Source: Hyphomonas sp. (lineage in GTDB: Bacteria > Pseudomonadota > Alphaproteobacteria > Caulobacterales > Hyphomonadaceae). Taken from it: a DNA stretch of 64,000 nt. Shown piece after piece: positions 16,996 to 24,938 of this stretch. The translations under genes were made by a program, and so were the position numbers. The notes below the pieces were generated by a model that saw only the letters and a list, made by a program, of their open reading frames with translations, did not search any database and was not told where the DNA came from. Each line of letters begins with the position of its first letter. Position 1 is the first letter of the stretch. Location: assembly GCF_022844445.1 (NCBI RefSeq), contig NZ_JALHLS010000003.1, forward strand, positions 203,134 to 267,133, read 5' to 3'.

Positions 16996-17901
16996 TCAGT
17001 CGCTCTCGCCGTGCTTGCGCGCCGCTTCGCGCAGGCGCGCAAAGATCGCCGCCGGGTCCTCCGGGGCTTCGATTTCGTCCGGCTCCGGATAATCATCGAA
17101 CACTTCTTCGTCCGCGATGGCGGCCTCTGCAACCGCAGCCGCAGCGGCCGCCGCAACAACTTCCTTGCGGACTTCCGGCGGCGCCACTTCCACCGCGTCC
17201 ATCACCATCTCGTCGTCGAACCCGGCGCGCAGGCGGCCAATCACCGTCTCCCCGCCGATCAGGGTCTGGCCCGGCCAGATCTGGACGCTCATGGCGGCCG
17301 GCAAATAGAGGTCGCACCAGCCGCCGAGGCGGCGCGTGCCGAAGGCGCGGCCGAGGCGCACGACATCGCCGGTCTCCACCGCCAGTTCGATGCGCGGGCC
17401 GAGGCCGCCGCTCGCCAGCGCAATCCCCGCCTGCTCACCGGCGCTCTCGAACGTGACGTAGGCGCGCGTCAGGCCGTCATCGTCGGGACGGAAGGCCAGC
17501 GGCACATTCGTTTCGCCTTGCGCGAGGCTGATCAGATCTACCCCGCCGGCAATCGGGGTATAGAGTTTGTTGGTGGAAAAGGGCGAAGAGGCGATGCGGA
17601 TGCGCAGGAAACTGCCCGACGAGAGGCGCAGCGCCGTCGGCGGCTCGTCACGCTCGACCGAGAGGACGATCCCGTCACAGGGCGCCACCACCCCGTCGAG
17701 GATGTCTGGCGGCGAACGGCGCGACCAGCGCCCGGCGGCGAGCGCGGCCAGCATCGCGGCAAAACCAATCCAGAACAGCGGACCCCAGATCCAGCCGAGC
17801 AACAGCGCCGCCAGGAAAGCCGCGGCGGCCGCGGCCACGCCTTCCCAGTCCAGCACAACATTCAGCCACGGCATGGAGCGGCGTTCGATTTCCTCGGACA
17901 T
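16996..17901 (-). CDS. Phosphatidylserine decarboxylase-like protein, catalytic residues lost
   Basis: 301 residues. The N-terminal membrane helix region (FLAALLLGWIWGPLFWIGFA) and the core align with the short proteobacterial Psd: VVAPCDGIV corresponds to VxSPADGxV, and the C-terminal part reads CDLYLPAAMSVQIWPGQTLIGGETVIG. In active Psd the proenzyme cleaves itself at the Gly-Ser of RFGSRxDVYLP to form the pyruvoyl cofactor. Here the equivalent reads RLGGWCDLYLP, with Gly194 in place of Ser. The motif His (CHVNRAP) is replaced by Asn111 (TNKLYTP); only Asp76 of the D-H-S set remains. A long Ala-rich, acidic C-terminal tail is added. No pssA follows. It sits after the Atm1-type exporter gene. 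Probably a pseudoenzyme with a structural or regulatory role. Confidence 0.75.
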   Translation of the reverse strand: MSEEIERRSMPWLNVVLDWEGVAAAAAAFLAALLLGWIWGPLFWIGFAAMLAALAAGRWSRRSPPDILDGVVAPCDGIVLSVERDEPPTALRLSSGSFLRIRIASSPFSTNKLYTPIAGGVDLISLAQGETNVPLAFRPDDDGLTRAYVTFESAGEQAGIALASGGLGPRIELAVETGDVVRLGRAFGTRRLGGWCDLYLPAAMSVQIWPGQTLIGGETVIGRLRAGFDDEMVMDAVEVAPPEVRKEVVAAAAAAAVAEAAIADEEVFDDYPEPDEIEAPEDPAAIFARLREAARKHGESD

Positions 17902-17930
17902 TCTAACGCTCCCTTCACGATGGGCGGTGT

Positions 17931-19784
17931 TCAGACGGCGGCCAATGCAGCATCCGTGCTACGGGCCTGTCTTTGCCACATATCAGCATATTTGCCGCCT
18001 TTTGCCAGCAGCGCGGCGTGGTTACCACGCTCAATCACACGTCCGGCTTCCAGCACGATGATCTCGTCTGCCGAAATCACGGTCGAGAGCCGGTGGGCCA
18101 CCATCAGTGTGGTGCGGCCCGCCGAGGCGTGTTCCAGCGCGTCCTGAACGGCCGCTTCGGTGGCGCTGTCGAGGGCGCTGGTCGCCTCGTCGAGGACCAG
18201 TATGGCTGGGTCTGCCAGCACGACGCGGGCGATACCAACGCGCTGTTTCTCGCCGCCGGAGAGTTTCAGGCCCCGCTCGCCGACGCGGGTATTCCAGCCA
18301 TCGGGCTGACTTTCGATGAAGTCGAGCAGCTGCGCCCCGCGCGCCGCTTCTCGGATATCCGCATCGCTCGCGCCGGGACGGGCATAGGCGATGTTGGCAC
18401 GGATCGTGTCGTTGAAGAGCACCACATCCTGCGGCACGAGGCCGAGATTGCCGCGCAGAGATTCCTGCGTCAGCGTCCGCACATCCCGCCCATCGATCAG
18501 CACGCGGCCGGAGTCGGTGTCATAGAAGCGGAACAGCAGCTTCAGCAGGGTGGACTTGCCGGCGCCTGACGTGCCGACAAACGCGATCTTGCCGCCAGGC
18601 GGCGCGTCGAAGCTGATATTCTGTATACCGACGGACCGGCCTTCATGGTTGAAGCTGACATTCTCGAATGTCACCCTGCCCTGCGGCTTGGCCAGCACTT
18701 TCGCATCTGGCGCATTGCGCACTTCCGGCACCATGCCGAGCAGGCCGTGCAGCTTCTCGAGGTCCACCGCGCCTTGCTTGATCTCGCGCCAGGCCCAGCC
18801 AAGGATGTTCAGCGGCGCATAGAGCGACAGCAACATCAGCATCACGGCGGTGAGGTCGCCAATCTGCATCTTGCCGTCCAGCACGTTCCAGGCCGAGAGG
18901 ATCAGCACAGCGAGCAGGCCGAGGTTCATCACCAGCGCCTGCACGGTGTTCAGCACATACATGCTGCGGTTTGTCTCGACATAGTGAGTGTTGTATTCGC
19001 CCATTGCCTTGTCGAAGCGCGCCGTCTCGCGCGTCTCGGCGGCGAAGGATTTCACAGTCTCGAAGTTCGTCAGGATGTCGACCGAGGTCGCGCGGAAATG
19101 TGTATCGGCCTCGTTCATTTTGCGGCGCTGGCGCACGCGCCATTCGGTGATGATGACGGTCGAGATCACGTAAAGCGCAATGGTCGCCACCGCGATCAGC
19201 GAAAGACGGTAGTCATAGGCAATGCCGAGCGCGATGGAGGCCAGCACCAGGCGGATGAGCGTCGGGCCAATATTGAAGGCGAGGAACCGGATCAGGTAAT
19301 CGATCGCCCCTGCCCCGCGTTCGATGATGCGATTCAGGGCGCCGGTGCGGCGGGTCTGGTGGAAATTCAGCGAAAGACCAAGCGAATGGCCGAAGGCGTC
19401 CACGCTCGCAACCCGCTGAGCATCCTGGCTGACCGGCGAGAACAGCCAGTCCCGGACCTGCGGCAGCGCAGCGGCAGCAAAGCGCAGGACCAGCCCATAG
19501 GTCAGCCACAAGGCCGCGACGGCAAATCCGCCGCCGGCTTCCTGGGGGGCGACCTGGTTGATCGCGTGCCCCATGACCAGCGGCGAAATGACTTCCAGCA
19601 CCGAAGCGGCTAGCGTGAGGACCACGGCAATCGCCATGACCGGGCGCCATTTCGCCAGTTCCGGCCGCCAGAGCAGCTTCAGGATGCGCATGATGGAGGC
19701 TTGCAGGCCGCCATCCGCACTCTCGATCCGGTCGTGATTTTCGGGCGCCTGCTGGCCGTGTGCGGGAGGACTCATGCACGCCAT
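17931..19784 (-). CDS. Atm1/ABCB7-type ABC half-transporter
   Basis: 617 residues. The N-terminal six-helix membrane domain includes the Atm1-family segment SLNFHQTRRTGALNRIIERG, AIDYLIRFLAFNIGPTLIRL and LTNFETVKSFAAE. The C-terminal nucleotide-binding domain has Walker A GTSGAGKST, signature LSGGEKQRVGIAR, Walker B AILVLDEATSALD and the H-loop MVAHRLSTV. Homodimers of this family export glutathione-linked persulfide or metal conjugates. The pairing with a psd-like gene downstream is a conserved alphaproteobacterial arrangement (from memory). The gap to that gene is 29 bp. Confidence 0.9.
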   Translation of the reverse strand: MACMSPPAHGQQAPENHDRIESADGGLQASIMRILKLLWRPELAKWRPVMAIAVVLTLAASVLEVISPLVMGHAINQVAPQEAGGGFAVAALWLTYGLVLRFAAAALPQVRDWLFSPVSQDAQRVASVDAFGHSLGLSLNFHQTRRTGALNRIIERGAGAIDYLIRFLAFNIGPTLIRLVLASIALGIAYDYRLSLIAVATIALYVISTVIITEWRVRQRRKMNEADTHFRATSVDILTNFETVKSFAAETRETARFDKAMGEYNTHYVETNRSMYVLNTVQALVMNLGLLAVLILSAWNVLDGKMQIGDLTAVMLMLLSLYAPLNILGWAWREIKQGAVDLEKLHGLLGMVPEVRNAPDAKVLAKPQGRVTFENVSFNHEGRSVGIQNISFDAPPGGKIAFVGTSGAGKSTLLKLLFRFYDTDSGRVLIDGRDVRTLTQESLRGNLGLVPQDVVLFNDTIRANIAYARPGASDADIREAARGAQLLDFIESQPDGWNTRVGERGLKLSGGEKQRVGIARVVLADPAILVLDEATSALDSATEAAVQDALEHASAGRTTLMVAHRLSTVISADEIIVLEAGRVIERGNHAALLAKGGKYADMWQRQARSTDAALAAV

Positions 19785-19888
19785 ATGGCGCGGAACGCGC
19801 CAAAACGGAACAGGCCACCGAAAGGCGGCTGCCAGCGCCCCTGCAAAACCACTAGCGGATGGCGGCGACGCCGCCTAATTTCAGAGCT

Positions 19889-20479
19889 ATGGATCATATC
19901 AAGAAGTCCCTGAAAGCTGGCCGTCTCGGGTCGATCTGCGTCTATTGCGGTGCATCGAACACGGTGAACGAAGCCTATCTCCGACTTGCGGAAAAGCTGG
20001 GCCGCGAACTCGCAAGCCGCGACATCCGCCTCGTCTATGGCGGCGGCGGTGTCGGCCTGATGGGCGCCTGCGCCAGGGCCGCCCATGAGCGCGGCGGCGA
20101 AGTGCTCGGTATCATGCCGCGCTTCCTGTTGCAGAAGGAACGGATGTACACCGAGGTGGAGCATCGCATCGTCGACGACATGCACACCCGCAAGATGATG
20201 ATGTTCGAGGAAGCCGATGCCTTCATCGTGCTGCCGGGCGGGATCGGCACGCTCGAGGAAGCGGTAGAGATCCTCTCATGGGCGCGGCTCGGGATCCATG
20301 CCAAGCCGATGGCCTTTCTCGACGAGGACGGATTCTGGGAGCCCTTCTTCCAGCTGATCGAGAAGATCATCGAGGGCGGGTTCATTCCTGAGGACTTCCG
20401 CGGCGCGATGGTGCATTGCGCCACCTCGGCAGAAGCAATCACGGCGCTCGAAGACCGGCGCGTGGTGATTGACCTGTAG
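19889..20479 (+). CDS. LOG-family protein (nucleoside 5'-monophosphate phosphoribohydrolase-like)
   Basis: 196 residues from the ATG at 19889. Key motifs are SICVYCGAS, LVYGGGGVGLMG and the diagnostic VLPGGIGTLEEAVEI, with the upstream Arg-Lys pair in DMHTRKMMMFE. LOG (TIGR00730) enzymes release free base from nucleotide monophosphates, for example cytokinin riboside monophosphate or AMP. The physiological substrate in bacteria is often unclear. An ATG at 19859 would add ten residues. Confidence 0.88.
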   Translation: MDHIKKSLKAGRLGSICVYCGASNTVNEAYLRLAEKLGRELASRDIRLVYGGGGVGLMGACARAAHERGGEVLGIMPRFLLQKERMYTEVEHRIVDDMHTRKMMMFEEADAFIVLPGGIGTLEEAVEILSWARLGIHAKPMAFLDEDGFWEPFFQLIEKIIEGGFIPEDFRGAMVHCATSAEAITALEDRRVVIDL

Positions 20480-20493
20480 GCGGGGCGTCGCGG

Positions 20494-21516
20494 CTAATCG
20501 AAGTCCTCGACCAGCAGGGGTTCCTCGACCGTCGATTCCAGTTCGGCATAGCGATCAAGGATTTCCCCCTTTGCCGCAGCGCGGGCCGCTGCATCGCCTT
20601 CGGTCAGCAGCTTCTCGATTTCGGAGGCGTCCTTGCCGAGCGCCTCCTGCACCAGCTTACCGCAATCACTGGTACCGCGTGTCTTGTTGACCGGGCAGGA
20701 TTTCAGCCAGGTGATCGGACGGCTCGCCCAAGGATCAATCTCGAAGCCCTCACGGCGGAAGAGCACAAGCTTGTCGCCGGTCTTCTTGCAGGCCTTCTTC
20801 ACTTCCTTCTGGTACGGCTTGAATTCCGGCGGAAGGCCGAGGCCGCAATAAGTGTCCACGTTCCAGACACTGACGCTCATCGTACGCTCGCGACCTTCTT
20901 CGTCAAAGCTGTGCTTTTCGAGGTAGTCCGTGCCGTACCAGGCCGAGACGAGATCGCCTATTTCCAGTTCGCTCGCCGGTTCGCGCTCCAGCTGGATGAC
21001 GTAGCGCCTGGCGTTCAGATCACTGAAGGCCTCGCCAACAAAGAAGTTCAGAGTGTCGGTCGACGGGTCCCAGGAGATCGCACCGTCCTGCCCGACTTCG
21101 GTGGTGATCGTTTCAGCCGGGTTCACTTCAAGGCCGTAGAGCATCGCCGTCTCGACGCTCCAGTTGCCGTCGGCGCCGGAAATCCAGCCCTTGCCGTGGG
21201 CGAGGCCGAAGCGGCAGTAGCCGTCCCAGTTGGCCGCGCGCCAGTAGGCGGCGAAGCGCTCGTATCGCTCCTCACTGGGCGCAAACACGATGACCGAACA
21301 TTCCCCACTGGCGGTCGGCACGACGCGTTCGCCCGCGCGAAGTGGCAATCTGAGGCCGAGATAGTTGGGCGTCTCTTCGGAGGCCGTCTCGATCCCGGCC
21401 GCGGCGGACTCCAAGTCGAGCGGCGCCGGCTGGGCGCTCGCTACGAGGGCCGCAGCCAGAACCGCGAGGGTAACGGGAATGCGCGCGAGCGTCTGGCGGA
21501 ACCAGAAAATGTTCAT
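20494..21516 (-). CDS. Secreted hypothetical protein
   Basis: 340 residues from the ATG at 21516 (MNIFWFRQTLARIPVTLAVL), giving a signal peptide ending near ALVASAQ. The mature chain has many W, Y and paired C residues (SGECSVIVF, NWDGYCRFGLAHGKGW, DTYCGLGLPPEFKPYQKEV) and a helical acidic C-terminus. The YCRFGLAHGKG/GYG-like segment resembles MORN-type surface repeats, but I cannot assign the family. It is convergent with the LOG gene, with 14 bp between stops. Confidence 0.7.
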   Translation of the reverse strand: MNIFWFRQTLARIPVTLAVLAAALVASAQPAPLDLESAAAGIETASEETPNYLGLRLPLRAGERVVPTASGECSVIVFAPSEERYERFAAYWRAANWDGYCRFGLAHGKGWISGADGNWSVETAMLYGLEVNPAETITTEVGQDGAISWDPSTDTLNFFVGEAFSDLNARRYVIQLEREPASELEIGDLVSAWYGTDYLEKHSFDEEGRERTMSVSVWNVDTYCGLGLPPEFKPYQKEVKKACKKTGDKLVLFRREGFEIDPWASRPITWLKSCPVNKTRGTSDCGKLVQEALGKDASEIEKLLTEGDAAARAAAKGEILDRYAELESTVEEPLLVEDFD

Positions 21517-21611
21517 GCGAACGGCCTCATTCCCCAGCCTTGAAGCTAGAGTTGATAGGACCAAACATGTTGGTCCTGTGGCCGGATTCAGGTGAATTCT
21601 TGGAAAGAGGC

Positions 21612-22454
21612 CTATTCCGCCGGAACGGGCGTGAATTCGGCGCGCCAGTCCGACATCAGGTCGCGGTTATCATGATCCCACGGGTGGAAGCCCGGTTTGA
21701 ACCACGTGATCCAGATCTTCCAGCCGCGCCCGAAGAAGGCCGGATCTTTCCACAGGAAATGACGAACGGCTTTTTTGGCCTCTTTCGGCGAATAGCCATC
21801 GGCTTCCAGCATCCAGGCCGAATAGGTGGCGATGTTGCGCGGGAAGAAATACGAGATCAGCAGCATCGACACGCAGCGCCGGACATAGCGGCGCCAGGCC
21901 GGCCAATCTTTCGTGGCGACGAGGAACACGTCATAGGCGACGGCCTTGTGCTCGGTCTCTTCCATCGCATGCCAGCGCCAGAGGTCGCGCAAGGCGGGAT
22001 CGGTCTTTCGGAACATGTCATCATGTTCTGCGAACATATCAGCCAGCATGGCGGTGAAATGCTCGAGGCAGATGGTCGCCATCAGCATCCGCATCGGCCC
22101 GCGTGCCCGGGAGAAAGCGATCCGCTCACGGATTTGTTCCTCGATGCGGGCAACCGGATACTTCTCGCGGTCGATCATCTTGTTGAGCAGGTGATGCTCG
22201 CGCGAATGCAGCGCTTCCTGCGTAATGAAATCCTTCGCATCCTGCGCCAGCTTGCCGGTGAGGCGGTCCTTATAGGCGCGCACGGCGTCCATGAAGAGGC
22301 GCTCGCCATCGGGGAAGGTCATCGACAGGGTGTTCATCACGGCGGTCGCGACCGGGTCGCCGTCGAGCCAGTGACCGGACTTCGCGCCGGCGACATCGAA
22401 GTGTAGGTCACGCGGCAGGATCGTCAGATCTTCAGGGGAGCGCTTGGCGGTCAT
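21612..22454 (-). CDS. Predicted metal-dependent hydrolase (PF10118 type)
   Basis: 280 residues from the ATG at 22454 (MTAKRSPEDLTILPRDLHFD). Family marks are FPDGERLFMDAVRAYKD, ITQEALHSREHHLLNKM, ATICLEHFTAMLADM and WHAMEETEHKAVAYDVF. The repeated E/H pairs (E...EH..., E...E..H) look like a di-iron ferritin-like four-helix site. This family of cytosolic or membrane-associated proteins is annotated as metal-dependent hydrolase without a known substrate. It is divergent from the TetR gene with a shared operator, so it is the likely regulated target. Confidence 0.82.
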   Translation of the reverse strand: MTAKRSPEDLTILPRDLHFDVAGAKSGHWLDGDPVATAVMNTLSMTFPDGERLFMDAVRAYKDRLTGKLAQDAKDFITQEALHSREHHLLNKMIDREKYPVARIEEQIRERIAFSRARGPMRMLMATICLEHFTAMLADMFAEHDDMFRKTDPALRDLWRWHAMEETEHKAVAYDVFLVATKDWPAWRRYVRRCVSMLLISYFFPRNIATYSAWMLEADGYSPKEAKKAVRHFLWKDPAFFGRGWKIWITWFKPGFHPWDHDNRDLMSDWRAEFTPVPAE

Positions 22455-22506
22455 ATCGCTTTTCCTCGTAAAAAGGGGCAATCTGCCCCCTGTTCTCAAT
22501 CCAATT

Positions 22507-22529
22507 TCAGTCTTTGTATCATTTACTGA
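22507..22529. promoter_or_regulatory. Predicted TetR operator (23-bp palindrome)
   Basis: In the 80-bp gap between the divergent hydrolase (start 22454) and TetR (start 22535) genes lies TCAGT-NNN-TG-NNN-CA-NNN-ACTGA. It is a centred imperfect palindrome with 14 of 23 positions symmetric. The size and place just upstream of the regulator start fit an autoregulating TetR site. Confidence 0.6.
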
Positions 22530-22534
22530 CAAAA

Positions 22535-23128
22535 ATGTCGATAAACAAAAGCACCCCTCCCCCCCGCGTCCGGCGGTCACAGGAGGCCTCCCGGGACAAT
22601 ATCCTGGCGGCGGCCGAGCGCCTGCTCGTCGGCGGCGGCCCGCAGACCCTGCGGCTGGCCGACGTGGCGAAAGAGGCGGGCGTGGCGAACGCCACCGTGC
22701 TGCACCATTTCGGCACCATCGACGGCGTGCAGGCCGCATTGATGGATAAGATGATCGTGGAGCTGGTCTCAGGCCTGGTGGCGATGGATCTTCCGGACGA
22801 CCCGCGCGCCGGGCGGGCTGCGGCGCTGCAAAACCTGTTCGATGCGTTCGAGACAAAGGGCGCCGCGCGCCTGGCCGCCTGGCTGGAGCTGACGGACGAA
22901 TCACGACGCCTGCGGACGGTGCGCGAGGCCGTGCAGACGGTGGTCCGGCAGAAGATCGGCGCCGCGGCGGCGGATGAAGGCCGACTGGAAGACGCGATCC
23001 TCATCAGCGTAATCCTGGCCATCGGGGTCGGCCTGTTCGGCCCGACGCTGGGCGAACTGCTCGGCAAACCGAGGGGCCGGGCCCGCGCGGTTGCCCTGAA
23101 GCTGCTGGAGGACGGGCTCGATCCGTAG
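22535..23128 (+). CDS. TetR-family transcriptional regulator
   Basis: 197 residues from the ATG at 22535 (MSINKSTPPPRVRRSQEAS). The N-terminal helix-turn-helix is typical: ILAAAERLLVGGG, LRLADVAKEAGVANATVLHHFG. The C-terminal ligand domain (LAAWLELTDESRRLR...) matches TetRs that often neighbour PF10118 hydrolases. Predicted repressor of itself and the divergent hydrolase through the palindrome at 22507-22529. An ATG at 22514 would place the operator inside the gene and is rejected. Confidence 0.88.
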   Translation: MSINKSTPPPRVRRSQEASRDNILAAAERLLVGGGPQTLRLADVAKEAGVANATVLHHFGTIDGVQAALMDKMIVELVSGLVAMDLPDDPRAGRAAALQNLFDAFETKGAARLAAWLELTDESRRLRTVREAVQTVVRQKIGAAAADEGRLEDAILISVILAIGVGLFGPTLGELLGKPRGRARAVALKLLEDGLDP

Positions 23129-23381
23129 GCGGAGCGGCGGGCCGGCCTGTGGAAAACCCTTTGACTTTCTGGAATTTAAAGCGCATTGGGCCCCGGTCTG
23201 GGCCGCTTCGGCGGCCTTGCAGGGCAGCGTGAGCTGGCGTGGCGGAACATCCGCCTTGTCCGAGGCCCTCCTTACAGACACCAACTTAGCCCCAGGCGCC
23301 CTTCTTCACGCGGGTCGTTAGAACCCCCGCTCCCCAGCGCGTGTGTCGCGCCGGGCGCATTCATTCGTATTGAAAGACCAC
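23129..23381 (+). other. Leader region of rhlE with hairpin
   Basis: 253 bases without a gene. A perfect 6-bp stem GGCCGC/GGCGGC-type with a TTCG tetraloop lies at 23201-23216, downstream of a TTGACT element at 23161-23166 that could serve as -35. Long leaders on DEAD-box helicase mRNAs are often involved in cold or autoregulation, but nothing here proves that. Confidence 0.35.
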
Positions 23382-24854
23382 ATGACCAATTTCCAATCCT
23401 TCGGCCTCGCGCCGCGCGTTGAATCTGCGCTGACCGCTGCCGGCTATACCACCCCCACCCCGATCCAGGCCGGCGCCATCCCGCTGATCATGTCCGGCCG
23501 CGATGTCATGGGCCTCGCCCAGACCGGCACTGGCAAGACGCTGGCCTTCGCCGCCCCGATCCTCGACAAGCTGTTTCGCAATCAGGGTCCGGCCCCGCAC
23601 AAAGGCACGCGCGTACTCGTGCTTGCCCCGACCCGTGAACTCGCCGGCCAGATTGCCGCCTCGTTCGAAACCTATGGCGCAGGCCTCGGCCTGCGCGTGG
23701 CAATGGTTTGCGGAGGCGCCAAGATCGGCCCGCAGATTCGCAAGCTCGAGCGCGGCGTGCACGTGCTGATCGCGACACCCGGCCGGCTGATCGACCTGAT
23801 CGAGCAGCGCGCGGTTGGCCTCAAAGATGTTGAAGTCCTCGTGCTCGACGAAGCCGACCAGATGCTGGACCTCGGCTTCATCCACGCACTGCGCGCCATC
23901 GCGAAACACGTTCCGGCGAAACGCCAGACACTGTTCTTCTCCGCCACGATGCCGAAACTCGTCGAAGGCCTTGCGGCGCAATTCCTGCGTGATCCGGCCC
24001 AGGTGGCCGTGGCCCCGCCTTCGGCCACTGCCGACAAAGTGGAGCAGCGAATCTGTTTCGTCGAACAGGGCGAAAAGCAGGCACTCCTCGTCGAGACCAT
24101 TCGCAAGCCGGAAGTGAAAACTGTCCTCGTCTTTACCCGGACGAAACATGGCGCCGACGCGGTGGTTCGCCGCCTCGCCGCCTCGGACATCGACTCGGTC
24201 GCCATCCATGGCAACAAGAGCCAGTCGCAACGTGAACGCGCGCTGGAAGCCTTCAAGGGCGGCCGCGTGCCGGTGCTCGTCGCAACCGATATTGCCGCCC
24301 GCGGCATTCACATCGACGGCCTGACCCACGTCATCAACTTCGACCTTCCGGAAGTGCCGGAGCAATACGTCCACCGTATCGGCCGCACCGCGCGCGCCGG
24401 AGCGACGGGCGTGGCAATCTCGTTCGTCTCCAGGGATGAGCGCGACTACCTGCGCGCCATCGAGAAACTGGTCGGCAACAAACTGGCGCCGCGTCCTGCG
24501 GGCGAGTCGGAAGCCGATGATCGCGGCTCGCGCAAACCGCAGCAGCAGAGCCGCCGGCCGCAGGGCCAGCAGCGCAGCAGCGGAAACGGTGATCGCCGCC
24601 CGCAACGCGATGGCGAGCGCCGGGCCTATGACCCTGCTGCACGTCGTCCGCAGGCGGACGGCGAACGCCGCCCTCAGCGTGATGGCGAGCGCCGCCCGCA
24701 GAGCACGGGCGAGCGCACCCCCTCCGGCACGGGTGGCCACTTCCAGCGCACCTCCGGCGGCGGCAAGCCCGGCGGAAACGGCGGCGGCAATCGCCGCGGC
24801 CCGGGCCAGGGCGGCGGTGGCGGCGGACGCTCGCGCCGTCCGGAACGCGTCTGA
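23382..24854 (+). CDS. rhlE: DEAD-box ATP-dependent RNA helicase, RhlE type
   Basis: 490 residues from the ATG at 23382 (MTNFQSFGLAPRVESALTAA). All helicase motifs are present: Q motif TPTPIQAGAIP, Walker A AQTGTGKT, PTRELA, DEAD (VLDEADQML), SAT, then the second RecA domain with TDIAARGIHIDGL and HRIGRTARAG. The C-terminal ~120 residues are a low-complexity Arg/Gly/Gln/Asp tail typical of RhlE, likely for RNA binding or condensation. It acts in ribosome assembly or RNA turnover. It is convergent with the aldehyde dehydrogenase gene and shares a terminator with it. Confidence 0.93.
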   Translation: MTNFQSFGLAPRVESALTAAGYTTPTPIQAGAIPLIMSGRDVMGLAQTGTGKTLAFAAPILDKLFRNQGPAPHKGTRVLVLAPTRELAGQIAASFETYGAGLGLRVAMVCGGAKIGPQIRKLERGVHVLIATPGRLIDLIEQRAVGLKDVEVLVLDEADQMLDLGFIHALRAIAKHVPAKRQTLFFSATMPKLVEGLAAQFLRDPAQVAVAPPSATADKVEQRICFVEQGEKQALLVETIRKPEVKTVLVFTRTKHGADAVVRRLAASDIDSVAIHGNKSQSQRERALEAFKGGRVPVLVATDIAARGIHIDGLTHVINFDLPEVPEQYVHRIGRTARAGATGVAISFVSRDERDYLRAIEKLVGNKLAPRPAGESEADDRGSRKPQQQSRRPQGQQRSSGNGDRRPQRDGERRAYDPAARRPQADGERRPQRDGERRPQSTGERTPSGTGGHFQRTSGGGKPGGNGGGNRRGPGQGGGGGGRSRRPERV

Positions 24855-24874
24855 CTTTTCCTGACCTGAAACAG

Positions 24875-24904
24875 AACCGCCCCGGCCTCACGGCCGGGGC
24901 GGTT
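24875..24904. terminator. Bidirectional terminator between rhlE and the aldehyde dehydrogenase gene
   Basis: A perfect 13-bp stem: AACCGCCCCGGCC (24875-24887) pairs with GGCCGGGGCGGTT (24892-24904), with loop TCAC. It is 20 bases after the rhlE stop and 34 bases after the other gene's stop, so it can serve both convergent genes. Confidence 0.8.
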
Positions 24905-24938
24905 TGCGTTTGGGGCATCGTCCGGAGACGGATTACCG

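Noticed and set aside
22455..22904. 150-codon N-terminal extension of the PF10118 hydrolase
   Set aside because: It would run through the TetR gene and operator; the residues are Arg/Pro-rich and not family-like.
23361..24740. 459-codon minus-strand frame opposite rhlE
   Set aside because: All DEAD-box motifs are on the plus strand.
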